A program made the position numbers and the translations under genes. The notes beneath the pieces were generated by a model, which saw only the letters and a program-made list of their open reading frames with translations, searched no databases and had not been told where the DNA came from. A stretch of 64,000 nucleotides of DNA from JAKAGZ01 sp963783855 (GTDB lineage Bacteria; Bacteroidota; Ignavibacteria; Ignavibacteriales; Ignavibacteriaceae). Positions 28,477-37,924 of the stretch are shown here, in pieces. Positions within the stretch are counted from its first letter, which is position 1, and each line of letters starts with the position of its first letter. Where the stretch lies: assembly GCA_963783855.1 (NCBI GenBank), contig CAWAPE010000005.1, positions 1 to 64,000 of the forward strand, written 5' to 3'.

Positions 28477-30864
28477 ATGAAAGATTATCCTGCGATAAGA
28501 TTAACGGTGCTGGTTGCACTGGGAATTTTATTGGAGAAATATTTCTCAATCAGTTTTGTTGTCACATCTGGCCTGGTGACAGCCGCAGTAATTGTATACT
28601 ATTTTCTTAAGAATAGAAGCACACACTTAAACTCATTTATTATCCAGGTATTGATAGTCCTTTCAATTATCTCGGCGGCAAATCTTTTAGGCCAATTAAA
28701 TAAGCAGGAATACAATTTACTCCCGGATAACATTTACAAAATTAAAAACCTGAGAACTAAAGGTGAAGTTACAAATATTGATCTTATCAGGAGAGATGAA
28801 TTAGATTTTGAAATTAATTTAACCCCTATGATTATTAAAGATAGTATTAATGCAAATAATGTAAGTCTTATTTGCAAGGTAAAGGCTAATCAGAAAGAAC
28901 TTATGAAGTTATATGATAAAATTAAGATCGGTAATATTCTGGAAGCAGAGGGGAATTTTGTAAAAGGGGGAGAAGAGAGAAACCCAGGAGAATTTGATTA
29001 CAATAAATACCTTAGAAAAAATGGCGTTAGCGGATTATTATATGTCTATAGTTCTTCAAAAATTAAAATTGTTAGAGGTGAGTCTTCATTTGTTGGTAGC
29101 TTAATTTTTAATATCAGGAAAAATATTGATGAACAAATAAGGAAGATTTATAATCCTGAAACTGCAGGATTCCTGCGTGGGATATTGCTTGCTGACAGAA
29201 GTGAAATAAATTATAATGAGAAGCAGGACTTCATCAATTCCGGTGTCATTCACATTCTGGCAGTCTCAGGTTTACATGTGGGCTATATACTTATGATTTT
29301 TACTTTCATCTTTGGAAGGTTTAATGTTTATGTTAAATCAATACTCACCATTATTGGCCTTGTCTTATTCCTACTGATTACAGGAGTTCCACCATCAGCT
29401 TTCCGGGCAACGGTTATGACAATTGTTTTGATTTCAGCTTTTCTAATGAACAGGTCTACAAATCTTCTAAACTCTGTGGCTATCGCTGCTTTGATTATTC
29501 TTATAATTAATCCTGCAGAACTATTTAATGCAGGTTTTCAGCTTTCATTTTCTGCTGTAATTTCTATCGCTCTTATTTATCCGGTATTCAGGGAAAAGAT
29601 AGAAGAAATGAATTTTCAAAATAGGTTGCTACGTGGGCTTCTTTTGTTTCTTGGAGTCTCGCTTGCTGCTCAGATCGGGACATTACCGGTTACAATTTAC
29701 TATTTTGGGAAAATATCGTTGGTGGCATTATTTACAAATTTGCTCGTAATTCCTGCAGCAGGAATTATAGTTGGAATTGGAATATTTTCCCTTGTGCTCA
29801 GCTTTTTACTTCCGGTGGTTGCCCCATTCTTTACTATAGTAAATGAGTTGCTGGTAAAATTAATTTATTCGATAATCCATTTTACAGGAGGAAGTGAACT
29901 TTCCTTCTTACGAATTCACAATTTCTCAATATTAGATATTATTACATTTTATTCATTATTGATTTTCTTCTTTTATTACTTCAGAAGATTTCAAAATCTC
30001 TTTGCTAAGGTGTGCCTCAGTGTGTTATGTATATCTTGTTACCTGATAATAGGATCGATTGGAAATACAAATTTACTTCCTGAAAATAAGCTCAGTGTTT
30101 TGATGATTGATGTAGGGCAGGGAGATTCGTTCCTGGTAAAATTTCCGAATGGAAAAACAGCATTAATTGATGCCGGTGAAGCAAACTATTCATTCGATAA
30201 CGGTGAAAGAGTCATTTTACCCCTTATGAATAATCTTGGGATCGATAAAATTGATTACGGTATTGTTTCACACGTAGATCTTGACCATTACGGTGGCTTT
30301 GTCTCACTGATCCATAATGGAAAAATTAAAAATATTTTTAAGCCGGAAATTGATTCTTCACTGAATAAAGATTTGAGATTTGAAAAATATATTGCTGATA
30401 ATAATCTAAGTGTAAATCATTATCATAAAACAATCTTAAAAATTGGAAATGTAAGGATTTATGTCCTCAATACTAATACGAAACATAATTTATCCTCAAA
30501 TAATAACAGCGGATTGCTAAAAATCGTTTACGGTAATTCTGAATTTCTGTTTACAGGTGATTTAGAAAAACAGGGAGAAAGGTATTATGATAATTATTAC
30601 GGCAATTTCCTCGATTCTGATGTTTTAAAAGTCGGGCATCATGGTAGCAAAACGAGTTCCTCTATAGAATTTTTAAGCCTGGTTACTCCGGAAATAAGCT
30701 TGATTTCTGCCGGAATTCATAATAAATTTCATCACCCATCCGGTATTACACTTGAAAAATTAGAGAAATTTAATTCTGCCATTTACAGGACAGACCTTTC
30801 TGGAGCGATTTTGCTCCGTAGCGATGGGGAAAATATAAAAAAGGTTAACTGGAGAGAGCTATAA
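28477..30864 (+). CDS. comEC: ComEC/Rec2-type DNA internalisation protein
   Basis: Polytopic inner-membrane protein of 795 aa, the presumed channel for DNA uptake in natural transformation. The N-terminal region has two helices and an OB-like soluble domain with RNPGEFDYNKYLRKNGVSG (about 168-190). The competence domain follows with about eight helices (INSGVIHILAVSGLHVGYI is its hallmark). The C-terminal metallo-beta-lactamase-like domain (about 540-795) has MIDVGQGDSFLV, SHVDLDHYGGF, FTGDLE and VGHHGSKTSS. All three parts are present, so it looks complete. No other competence gene is adjacent. Confidence 0.95.
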   Translation: MKDYPAIRLTVLVALGILLEKYFSISFVVTSGLVTAAVIVYYFLKNRSTHLNSFIIQVLIVLSIISAANLLGQLNKQEYNLLPDNIYKIKNLRTKGEVTNIDLIRRDELDFEINLTPMIIKDSINANNVSLICKVKANQKELMKLYDKIKIGNILEAEGNFVKGGEERNPGEFDYNKYLRKNGVSGLLYVYSSSKIKIVRGESSFVGSLIFNIRKNIDEQIRKIYNPETAGFLRGILLADRSEINYNEKQDFINSGVIHILAVSGLHVGYILMIFTFIFGRFNVYVKSILTIIGLVLFLLITGVPPSAFRATVMTIVLISAFLMNRSTNLLNSVAIAALIILIINPAELFNAGFQLSFSAVISIALIYPVFREKIEEMNFQNRLLRGLLLFLGVSLAAQIGTLPVTIYYFGKISLVALFTNLLVIPAAGIIVGIGIFSLVLSFLLPVVAPFFTIVNELLVKLIYSIIHFTGGSELSFLRIHNFSILDIITFYSLLIFFFYYFRRFQNLFAKVCLSVLCISCYLIIGSIGNTNLLPENKLSVLMIDVGQGDSFLVKFPNGKTALIDAGEANYSFDNGERVILPLMNNLGIDKIDYGIVSHVDLDHYGGFVSLIHNGKIKNIFKPEIDSSLNKDLRFEKYIADNNLSVNHYHKTILKIGNVRIYVLNTNTKHNLSSNNNSGLLKIVYGNSEFLFTGDLEKQGERYYDNYYGNFLDSDVLKVGHHGSKTSSSIEFLSLVTPEISLISAGIHNKFHHPSGITLEKLEKFNSAIYRTDLSGAILLRSDGENIKKVNWREL

Positions 30865-30930
30865 ATTTCCTGATTACTTACATCTTCCTTATATTTATAT
30901 ATATCATATCAAAAAAACAGAACATTTCAG

Positions 30931-32070
30931 ATGAAATTAAAAAGACAAACTATCGGAATTCTTGGCGGTGGACAGCTTGCACGGATGTCTGCGTATCAGG
31001 CTTACAAACTTGGTTTTGAAATCGCAATTCTTGAAAAAGCTAAAAACTCACCTGCGGGAATGATGACGAAGAAAGAATTTGTGGGCTGGGTGGATGATGA
31101 GAAAATTGTGAAAAAATTTACAAAGGCCAGTGATATTGTTACACTTGAAAATGAATTTGTTGATTATCAACGCCTTGAATTTATTGAGTCACTCGGTAAG
31201 AAAGTTATTCCTTCTCCCAAAACAATTTCTTTAATTCAGGATAAATTTATTCAGAAAAATACCCTGCAGAAAAATAAAATTCCTGTTGCAGATTTTGTTA
31301 AAGTTGATGAAAAATCGACTTATGAAAAAATTGCAAAGAAACTTGGTGATAAATTTATCCTTAAATCTCGGAAAATGGGATATGATGGATATGGAAATTA
31401 TAGTGTAAAAAATCCTAAAGACTTTTCTGATGGAATTAAAAAATTAGCATCCCGGCACAGTGAATTAATGGCAGAAAAATTCATAGACTTCGATATGGAA
31501 CTTGCAATAATGGTTGCAAGATCAAAGAATGAAATTAAAACATACCCTGTTGTTCAAACTATTCAGAAAAACCATATTTGCCACACAGTAATTGCACCGG
31601 CCGATTTAAGAAAACCTGTGGCTAAAAAAGTTGAAGAGATTGCAATTGATGCTGTGAAAGCTATAAAAGGCTACGGAATTTTTGGAATAGAAATGTTTAT
31701 AGTTAACGGAAAAAATATTTTAGTAAATGAAATGGCCCCAAGGCCTCACAATTCAGGTCACTATACTATTGAAGCTTGCATAACTTCACAGTTTGAAAAT
31801 CATGTTCGTGCAGTATTAAATCTTCCGCTGGGGTCAACAGAAATGATTAAACCATATGCCGTAATGATAAATTTACTTGGTAAAAGAGAAGGCGAAGGTA
31901 TTGTGGAAAATTATAATGAGGTTTTGGCTAATGATAATATTCATCTGCATATATATGGAAAAGAAAAATCACGAATAGGTAGAAAAATGGGACACATAAC
32001 TGTACTGGGAGACAATTTAAAAAAGACATTAAGCCTGGCAAGAATTGCCGAAAAAATTACAAATATTTAA
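30931..32070 (+). CDS. purK: N5-carboxyaminoimidazole ribonucleotide synthase
   Basis: ATP-dependent carboxylation of AIR in purine synthesis. It is 379 aa with an ATP-grasp fold. The N-terminus GILGGGQLARM is the PurK signature, followed by ATP-binding segments (FILKSRKMGYDGYGN, LMAEKFIDFDMELA) and NEMAPRPHNSGHYTIEA. PurE, which uses its product, is encoded immediately downstream, and the end of purK lies 20 bp before the purE start. Together they give the two-step bacterial route from AIR to CAIR. Confidence 0.97.
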   Translation: MKLKRQTIGILGGGQLARMSAYQAYKLGFEIAILEKAKNSPAGMMTKKEFVGWVDDEKIVKKFTKASDIVTLENEFVDYQRLEFIESLGKKVIPSPKTISLIQDKFIQKNTLQKNKIPVADFVKVDEKSTYEKIAKKLGDKFILKSRKMGYDGYGNYSVKNPKDFSDGIKKLASRHSELMAEKFIDFDMELAIMVARSKNEIKTYPVVQTIQKNHICHTVIAPADLRKPVAKKVEEIAIDAVKAIKGYGIFGIEMFIVNGKNILVNEMAPRPHNSGHYTIEACITSQFENHVRAVLNLPLGSTEMIKPYAVMINLLGKREGEGIVENYNEVLANDNIHLHIYGKEKSRIGRKMGHITVLGDNLKKTLSLARIAEKITNI

Positions 32071-32089
32071 CAGTTTCTTGGAGTCTAAA

Positions 32090-32578
32090 ATGGTCGTAAA
32101 ACCGATAGTTGGAGTAATAATGGGAAGTGATTCTGATCTTCCTGTAATGAATGAAGCAGTAAAAGTATTAAAAGAATTTAAAGTCCCGCACGAGGTTAAA
32201 ATCGTTTCTGCTCACAGAACACCAATGCACATGGCTGAATACGGCAGCGGGGCACAGGAGAGAGGACTGAAACTTATCATTGCTGGTGCGGGCGGTGCGG
32301 CTCACCTGCCTGGAATGACGGCATCTCATACACCTCTTCCTGTAATTGGAGTCCCTGTAAAATCAAAAGCTCTTAATGGGCTGGATTCACTTCTGTCAAT
32401 TGTACAAATGCCGGGAGGCGTACCGGTTGCAACAGTTGGAATTAACCAGGCAAAGAATGCGGGTTTGCTGGCAGTTGAGATTTTGGGGATAAGCGATTCG
32501 GCTCTACAGAAAAAATTAATCTCTTATAAGAAAAAAATGGAAAAAGAATCTCTGGCTAAGAATAAAAAAATTAAATGA
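32090..32578 (+). CDS. purE: N5-carboxyaminoimidazole ribonucleotide mutase
   Basis: Class I PurE, about 162 aa, which rearranges N5-CAIR to CAIR. It has the hallmark motifs GSDSDLPVM, SAHRTP (catalytic histidine) and GAGGAAHLPGM. I take the ATG at 32090, where GGAG lies eight bases upstream, instead of an upstream frame that overlaps purK. The C-terminal 15 residues are a lysine-rich tail. The gene is convergent with the CDF transporter gene, with only two bases between the stops and no clear terminator. Confidence 0.97.
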   Translation: MVVKPIVGVIMGSDSDLPVMNEAVKVLKEFKVPHEVKIVSAHRTPMHMAEYGSGAQERGLKLIIAGAGGAAHLPGMTASHTPLPVIGVPVKSKALNGLDSLLSIVQMPGGVPVATVGINQAKNAGLLAVEILGISDSALQKKLISYKKKMEKESLAKNKKIK

Positions 32579-32580
32579 TC

Positions 32581-33576
32581 TCAGGAGATATGATGTCTCG
32601 GAGTTAGCGGCTCGCCGATTAGTTTATTGGTATCCCAGATATTTTTTTCTGTTTTATCTTCTTTTCTAACTTCACATTCTAAGTAATTACAATATTTACA
32701 CAAATGCTCGGTGCAATAATCCAGGTGAATTCTTATCTGTGTGTTTTGTATATCGTTCTCAAGTTTCTCCTGTATAAACTCTTCTTCCAGGTGCGATTCT
32801 TTAATTGTAAAGTAGTGTGGTAATGTAAGATGAAAATCCACGAAGACTCTATCACCCGATTTCCAGAATCTCAGCCAGTGAATATCTATCCAATAGTCTT
32901 TTCTTATCAAATTTAATCTCTGTACTATTTTTTCGAGAAGAAGTTTATCTGTTTCATTCATTAAACCACCGATTGACTCACGAATAAGTTTGTAACCGGT
33001 AAATAAAATATTTAAAGCAACTGCTATAGCAAAAATTGGATCTATAATCTGTATTCCTGTAAACATTACAATAACTATCCCAACAATTACACCAATACTT
33101 GTATATGAATCCGTTAGTACGTGCTTGCCGTCTGCTATAAGCGTAATTGAATTTGTCTTTTTACCCATTTTGATCAGGTAAAAACCGAGAAATAAATTTA
33201 TTACTCCTGCGCCTGATATAATGAAGACACCAATATTAAGTGATCTTAAATTTGATCCCTTTATAATATCAATAATTGAGGTGTAAATGATAAAAATAGC
33301 GGCAATAATAATAAGCAGTCCTTCTACACCTGCGGAAAAGAATTCAATATTTCCATGTCCGTACAAATGAGAATCATCAGCAGGGCGGGAAGCCAGAATG
33401 ATACTATAAAGCGCCATAGAAGTAGCCAAAACATGTACCACTGATTCAGCGGCATCTGAAAATATGGCAGCAGATCCGGTTATCAGGAAAGCGCCCATTT
33501 TTGAAACGAACATTCCTATGCCAATAAATAATGAAATATATGCTGCTTTTTTCTTTAATGATAAATCGGTAGCCAT
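32581..33576 (-). CDS. Cation diffusion facilitator transporter with Cys-rich C-terminus
   Basis: Inner-membrane divalent metal/proton antiporter of 331 aa with about six transmembrane helices. The membrane metal-site motifs are visible: FSDAAESVVHV in TM2 and DGKHVLTDSYTS in TM5. A cytoplasmic ferredoxin-like domain follows (about 205-290), with HWLRFWKSGDRVFVDFHLTL. Most CDF proteins end there, but this one adds a tail with four cysteines (CTEHLCKYCNYLEC) and then GEPLTPRHHIS, which could bind metal or act as a sensor. The aspartate and histidine pattern is Zn/Fe-like. Substrate identity is inference. Confidence 0.92.
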   Translation of the reverse strand: MATDLSLKKKAAYISLFIGIGMFVSKMGAFLITGSAAIFSDAAESVVHVLATSMALYSIILASRPADDSHLYGHGNIEFFSAGVEGLLIIIAAIFIIYTSIIDIIKGSNLRSLNIGVFIISGAGVINLFLGFYLIKMGKKTNSITLIADGKHVLTDSYTSIGVIVGIVIVMFTGIQIIDPIFAIAVALNILFTGYKLIRESIGGLMNETDKLLLEKIVQRLNLIRKDYWIDIHWLRFWKSGDRVFVDFHLTLPHYFTIKESHLEEEFIQEKLENDIQNTQIRIHLDYCTEHLCKYCNYLECEVRKEDKTEKNIWDTNKLIGEPLTPRHHIS

Positions 33577-33736
33577 TATTGCCTGCTTATTTTTACGTAC
33601 ATACTAAAATAAATCGTTTTATGGGTAATTAAAATTATTTTAAAAAATAAATTAGATACGTAATTGCTTTATTCATTGCTAGTTCACTGCTATTTCGATA
33701 AATTTAGGGATACTAAAATTCGGAGTAATACTAATA

Positions 33737-34240
33737 ATGAAATCCATTCTTTTTTTGATTGTAATCGCATTTGTTTTTTCCGGCTGCAGTAAAAAAACTG
33801 ATAAAGATTATATGGATGCTGCACAACAAGCTCTGGTAAACAAGAAAGTAGGGGAAGCGGTAAAATCTTATGATAAACTTATTACTGAGTATCCCGAAAG
33901 TAAGCTGGCACCGGAAGCGATGGTGAAGTTGGCCAATATGTATCAGAATATGATGGTTGACAGCCTTTCACGTAGGGAGTCTTATAAGAAAGCAGAAAAT
34001 ATTTTCAGAGACCTTTACGAAAAATATCCGGATAGCAAACAGGCACCGACCGCTTTATTTATGTCTGGTTTTATTGAAGCTAACAACCTTCATCAGTTCG
34101 ATAAAGCAACTCAAACTTACCGCATATTTCTTGAAAAATATCCAGATCACGAACTAGCTGAATCTGCGAAACAGGAATTGAATACTATGGGTAAGGCCCC
34201 TGATGAAATTCTTAAACAAAAGAAAACCAAGAAAATGTAA
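33737..34240 (+). CDS. TPR-repeat lipoprotein (BamD/YbgF-like)
   Basis: A 167-aa lipoprotein with lipobox FSGC (Cys16). Three or four tetratricopeptide units follow: AAQQALVNKKVGEAVKSYDKL, ENIFRDLYEKYPDSKQAPTAL, and QTYRIFLEKYPDHELAESAK. This arrangement matches small outer-membrane lipoproteins of the BamD/YbgF type but is shorter than BamD (about 245 aa). A role in envelope assembly or as a scaffold is likely. The stop overlaps the next ATG in TAATG, so it is translationally coupled to the DUF58 protein. Confidence 0.8.
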   Translation: MKSILFLIVIAFVFSGCSKKTDKDYMDAAQQALVNKKVGEAVKSYDKLITEYPESKLAPEAMVKLANMYQNMMVDSLSRRESYKKAENIFRDLYEKYPDSKQAPTALFMSGFIEANNLHQFDKATQTYRIFLEKYPDHELAESAKQELNTMGKAPDEILKQKKTKKM

Positions 34241-35148
34241 TGGCAATTGATGCGCAGGATTATAAAAAATATTTAAATCCTTCCGTAATTTCCAAATTAA
34301 ATTCACTTGAACTCAGAGCACGACTTGTAGTAGAAGGTTTTATGGTAGGGCTTCACAAAAGTCCCTACCATGGCTTTTCAGTTGAATTCAGCGAACATCG
34401 CCCTTATATGCAGGGTGACAGTATTAAAGATATAGACTGGAAAGTTTACGGCAAATCTGATAAATACTTCATAAAACAGTATGAAGAAGAAACCAATCTA
34501 AAAAGTTACATTTTGTTGGACACCAGCAAATCGATGAACTATGCTTCTGAAGGAAATGTGACAAAACTGGAATACGCTTCTACACTTGTAGCCGGTTTAA
34601 GTTATATGATGATTCACCAGCAGGATGCAGTTGGGCTTTCTCTTTATTCTGAAAAAATTGACAAATATTTACCTCCAAAAGCTTCAAAGGCTTATCTTCA
34701 CGAATTATTAAGGAACATTTCTGAAGCTAAAGCATCAAACAAGACAAATACAGCTTCTTCTCTGCATTCAATTGCGGAAAAAATTAAAAGAAGAGGGCTG
34801 GTTATAATTGTCTCCGACCTTTTTGATGATGTTGATTCAGTACTATCTGCATTAAAACATTTCAGGTATAAAAAAAATGAGGTGATTGTTTTCCAGGTTC
34901 TTGATCCGCAGGAAAGAAACTTTGCATTTGGTAATGATGCTATATTTAGAGATATGGAAACTGAAGATGAAATTACTACCCAGCCATACCAGATTCAAAA
35001 AGCTTACAAAGAAGCAATGACTGATTTTGTAGGTAGAATAAAAGCTGAATGTCTGAACTCAAATATAGAATACAACCTTATTGAAACTTCTATGCCTTTC
35101 GATAAAGCGTTGTTCAGTTATATTCAGAAAAGAGCAAAATTATTCTGA
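34240..35148 (+). CDS. DUF58 (vWA-like) domain protein
   Basis: A 302-aa cytoplasmic protein of the DUF58 family, often found next to MoxR ATPases. The conserved DUF58 region GFSVEFSEHRPYMQGDSIKDIDWKV is at about residues 45-70, and a von Willebrand A-like fold follows with the metal-site motif LLDTSKSMNY (DxSxS) near 86-95. No MoxR-type ATPase gene is adjacent here, only the coupled TPR lipoprotein. The precise role is unknown. The gene ends two bases before a convergent phosphohexomutase gene. Confidence 0.88.
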   Translation: MAIDAQDYKKYLNPSVISKLNSLELRARLVVEGFMVGLHKSPYHGFSVEFSEHRPYMQGDSIKDIDWKVYGKSDKYFIKQYEEETNLKSYILLDTSKSMNYASEGNVTKLEYASTLVAGLSYMMIHQQDAVGLSLYSEKIDKYLPPKASKAYLHELLRNISEAKASNKTNTASSLHSIAEKIKRRGLVIIVSDLFDDVDSVLSALKHFRYKKNEVIVFQVLDPQERNFAFGNDAIFRDMETEDEITTQPYQIQKAYKEAMTDFVGRIKAECLNSNIEYNLIETSMPFDKALFSYIQKRAKLF

Positions 35149-35149
35149 G

Positions 35150-36514
35150 TTATTTGTTTAATTCCTTAATGTCATTGAGGTACTTCTCTGCCAGTGCCTC
35201 CGCTTCATTTTTATCTTCACCTTCAACAATAATTCTAATAATTGGTTCTGTATTTGATTTTCTGAAATGAACCCAGTGGTTTGTATAATCGAGCCTGAGT
35301 CCATCAAGTGTGTTACTTTTTTCTTTACCAAATTGTTTAACAAGTTTTTTAATGATTTTATCAGGATCAGATTTTCCGATATTAACTTTTTTCTTAACAA
35401 TAAAATAGCAGGGGAGCTCATCTTTAAGTTCACTCATTTTACCCTTAAATTCCAATAAGTGCTGAAGCATAATTGCAACACCGACAAGTGCATCTCTGCC
35501 ATAATGTAAAGCCGGATAAATCACTCCGCCGCTACCTTCCCCACCTATAATTGCTTTTTCTTCTTTCATCATCTCTACTACATTGGCTTCGCCAACAGCC
35601 GACCGATATACTGATTGCTTTGCATCATGTGCTATATCATCAACTCCTCGTGTAGTGGAAAGATTAACTACAACATCTCCTTTTCTTTTTGAAAGTATAA
35701 ATTTTACTGCCTGAGTAATTGTATTCTCTTCACCGAAAGGTTCCCCTTTTTCAGTAATTAAAACCAGTCTGTCAACATCAGGGTCAACTACGATTCCAAT
35801 ATCTGCTTTTTCTTTTTTAACTGCTCTCATTGTTTTTTTAAGATTTTCCGGAATAGGTTCAGGAAGACGGGGGAATATTCCAGATTTATCACAATTCATT
35901 TCAATTACTTTGCAGCCAAGTTCGCGTAGCATTTGCGGTATTACATAAACTCCTGCACCATTTACGCAATCCACCAGTACTTTGAATTTTTTCCTCTTAA
36001 TTTTTGCTTTGTCTATGTATTTTAGTTTAAGAACGCTTTCAACGTGATTTTTAAGGGCACCATCAAATAATTTATTTTTACCAATTTTATCCCAGCTCTT
36101 GAAAAGGTCACCTTCTTTCTCGTTTTTCTTCAGGATTTCTTTTAGCTTTTCATTTTCAGCAGGAGTCATAAACTGCCCGGTTTTATTAAGCAGCTTTAAA
36201 GCATTCCATTCATTTGGATTATGACTGGCAGAAATGGCAATCCCGCCCTGAGCCTTAAGTGTCTTAACAGTAAACTGAACCGTTGGAGTTGGAACTATAC
36301 CAATTTCCACTACGTCAATGCCTTTTGCCATTAAAGTTCCGGTAACTATCGATTGAACCATTTTGCCGGTAATCCTGGCATCGCGTCCAACCACAACTGT
36401 ACCTTTTCCTATAAATTCAGCGTAAGCAGAGAGATATTTTACCAATACGTTTGGATCAAGTCCGTCGCCGACAATTCCTCTGATTCCCGAAATACTTGCC
36501 ATTAATGTGGGCAT
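35150..36514 (-). CDS. glmM: Phosphoglucosamine/phosphomannomutase family protein
   Basis: Alpha-D-phosphohexomutase of 454 aa. The phosphoserine loop is in SASHNPNEWNALK (Ser97). The magnesium-binding loop is DPDVDRLVLI, the sugar-binding loop is GGEGSGGVIYPA, and the C-terminal phosphate-binding loop is FRKSNTEPIIRIIVE. The N-terminus (MASISGIRGIVGDGL) resembles GlmM-like and archaeal-type enzymes, so phosphoglucosamine mutase for cell-wall precursor synthesis is plausible, though phosphomannomutase activity cannot be excluded. GGAGGAG lies five bases before the chosen ATG. It is divergent from the endonuclease III gene. Confidence 0.9.
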   Translation of the reverse strand: MPTLMASISGIRGIVGDGLDPNVLVKYLSAYAEFIGKGTVVVGRDARITGKMVQSIVTGTLMAKGIDVVEIGIVPTPTVQFTVKTLKAQGGIAISASHNPNEWNALKLLNKTGQFMTPAENEKLKEILKKNEKEGDLFKSWDKIGKNKLFDGALKNHVESVLKLKYIDKAKIKRKKFKVLVDCVNGAGVYVIPQMLRELGCKVIEMNCDKSGIFPRLPEPIPENLKKTMRAVKKEKADIGIVVDPDVDRLVLITEKGEPFGEENTITQAVKFILSKRKGDVVVNLSTTRGVDDIAHDAKQSVYRSAVGEANVVEMMKEEKAIIGGEGSGGVIYPALHYGRDALVGVAIMLQHLLEFKGKMSELKDELPCYFIVKKKVNIGKSDPDKIIKKLVKQFGKEKSNTLDGLRLDYTNHWVHFRKSNTEPIIRIIVEGEDKNEAEALAEKYLNDIKELNK

Positions 36515-36610
36515 TAAAACTCCTCCGGATTTTTATTATTCTGTAAAGCCTGCTATATTCATACCGCTAATATAAAAATATTAGGAATCATTATTTTATA
36601 ATCTACTCTT

Positions 36611-37324
36611 ATGCTCAAAAGAAAAATCAGACAGGTCAATAATCTATTACTAAAAAAATACGGAATTCCTCCACGCAGCAAAACTCCCCCTGATCCGGTT
36701 GATATGATAATTGCTACAATCCTTTCGCAAAACACAAACGATAAAAACTCATATAAGGCATTCCAGAATCTTAAAAATAAATTCAAAAACTGGAACGAAG
36801 TTGCAAAACTTACTCCTTCACAAATTGAAAAACATATTAAAATTGCAGGACTGGGAAAGCAGAAATCAAAAGCGATTAAAAATTTACTTTCCACCTTATT
36901 GAGAGAGAAAGGAAAAATCTCGCTAAATTACCTTGATACAATGAAAGATGAAGAAATTCTGAATGAATTAACTTCTTTTCAGGGAATAGGATTAAAAACA
37001 GCAAGCTGTGTTTTGCTTTTTGCAATGAGGAAGAATTTTTGTCCGGTTGATACACACGTACATCGGACAACTAACAGAATTGGGCTGGTGAAAACATCTA
37101 CACCTGATAAATCTTTTGCAATCTTAAATGAAAATATGCCGAATGGTATAGCACATCAATTTCATACAAACCTGATTCGTCTCGGAAGAGAAATTTGCAA
37201 ACCGACAAATCCATCCTGTAAAATCTGCCCTCTATTTAAAGTCTGTGAATATCCTGATAAAAACCTTGAAAGGTCTTCGGAATATAAGGTTAATGATTTC
37301 CTTTTATTGGATTCAATTAAGTAA
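36611..37324 (+). CDS. nth: Endonuclease III-like DNA glycosylase
   Basis: Base-excision repair enzyme of 237 aa. The helix-hairpin-helix is LTSFQGIGLKTASCVLLFA, with the catalytic lysine in GIGLKTAS. The catalytic aspartate lies in CPVDTHVHRTTNRIGL. A [4Fe-4S] cluster motif CKPTNPSCKICPLFKVC is present near the C-terminus. It resembles the endonuclease III/MutY superfamily and lacks the C-terminal MutY extension. It is divergent from the phosphohexomutase gene and is followed by the Lrp-family regulator after a 123-bp gap. Confidence 0.92.
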   Translation: MLKRKIRQVNNLLLKKYGIPPRSKTPPDPVDMIIATILSQNTNDKNSYKAFQNLKNKFKNWNEVAKLTPSQIEKHIKIAGLGKQKSKAIKNLLSTLLREKGKISLNYLDTMKDEEILNELTSFQGIGLKTASCVLLFAMRKNFCPVDTHVHRTTNRIGLVKTSTPDKSFAILNENMPNGIAHQFHTNLIRLGREICKPTNPSCKICPLFKVCEYPDKNLERSSEYKVNDFLLLDSIK

Positions 37325-37447
37325 TTTAGTTGCAAATGCGCTGATTTATTCGTGAATTAGCACAATTAGAATCTTTTCCCACTTGATTTAAATTCTTATA
37401 ATTCATAATATTACGAATAATCTTCCGATTAAGTCTAAGAAAACCAA

Positions 37448-37897
37448 ATGATCAACAAAATTGATGCAAGAATCCTGAATATTCTGCAGCAAAATTCGCG
37501 TATTTCTAATGCGGAAATTGCCAGGCAGATTCAAATGGCGCCTTCTGCTGTGCTTGAAAGAATTAAAAAGCTGGAAAAAAACGGTGTTATTAAGAAATAC
37601 ACGGTTGAGATTGAGGCATCGGAAGTTGAAAAGGAGTTGCTCGCTTTTGTCCTGGTAAGAGCAAATGGACCAATTGTAGATAACAAAACTGCCAGGGAAT
37701 TGGCAAAAGTCCCTGAAGTTCAGGAAGTTCACATCGTAGCCGGTGAAGACTGTTTCCTGGTAAAGGTAAGGGCTGAAAATCCTGCTGCCTTAACTAAATT
37801 GTTAAGAACAAAAATTGCGTCAATAAAATCAATTAGTTCTACCAGTACAACTATTGTACTTGAAACTGTAAAAGAGACAACTGACTTAGTTTTTTAA
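37448..37897 (+). CDS. Lrp/AsnC-family transcriptional regulator
   Basis: A 149-aa regulator with an N-terminal winged helix (NKIDARILNILQQNSRISNAE, AEIARQIQMAPSAVLERIKKLE) and a C-terminal RAM/ligand-binding domain (LAFVLVRANGP to TSTTIVLETVKE). The family usually binds amino acids. It stands directly upstream of hppD, hmgA and the other tyrosine-degradation genes on the same strand, so it is the obvious candidate to control them in response to tyrosine or phenylalanine. No operator was identified. Confidence 0.93.
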   Translation: MINKIDARILNILQQNSRISNAEIARQIQMAPSAVLERIKKLEKNGVIKKYTVEIEASEVEKELLAFVLVRANGPIVDNKTARELAKVPEVQEVHIVAGEDCFLVKVRAENPAALTKLLRTKIASIKSISSTSTTIVLETVKETTDLVF

Positions 37898-37924
37898 AAT
37901 ATAAATAATTACTGGAGAAGTTTT

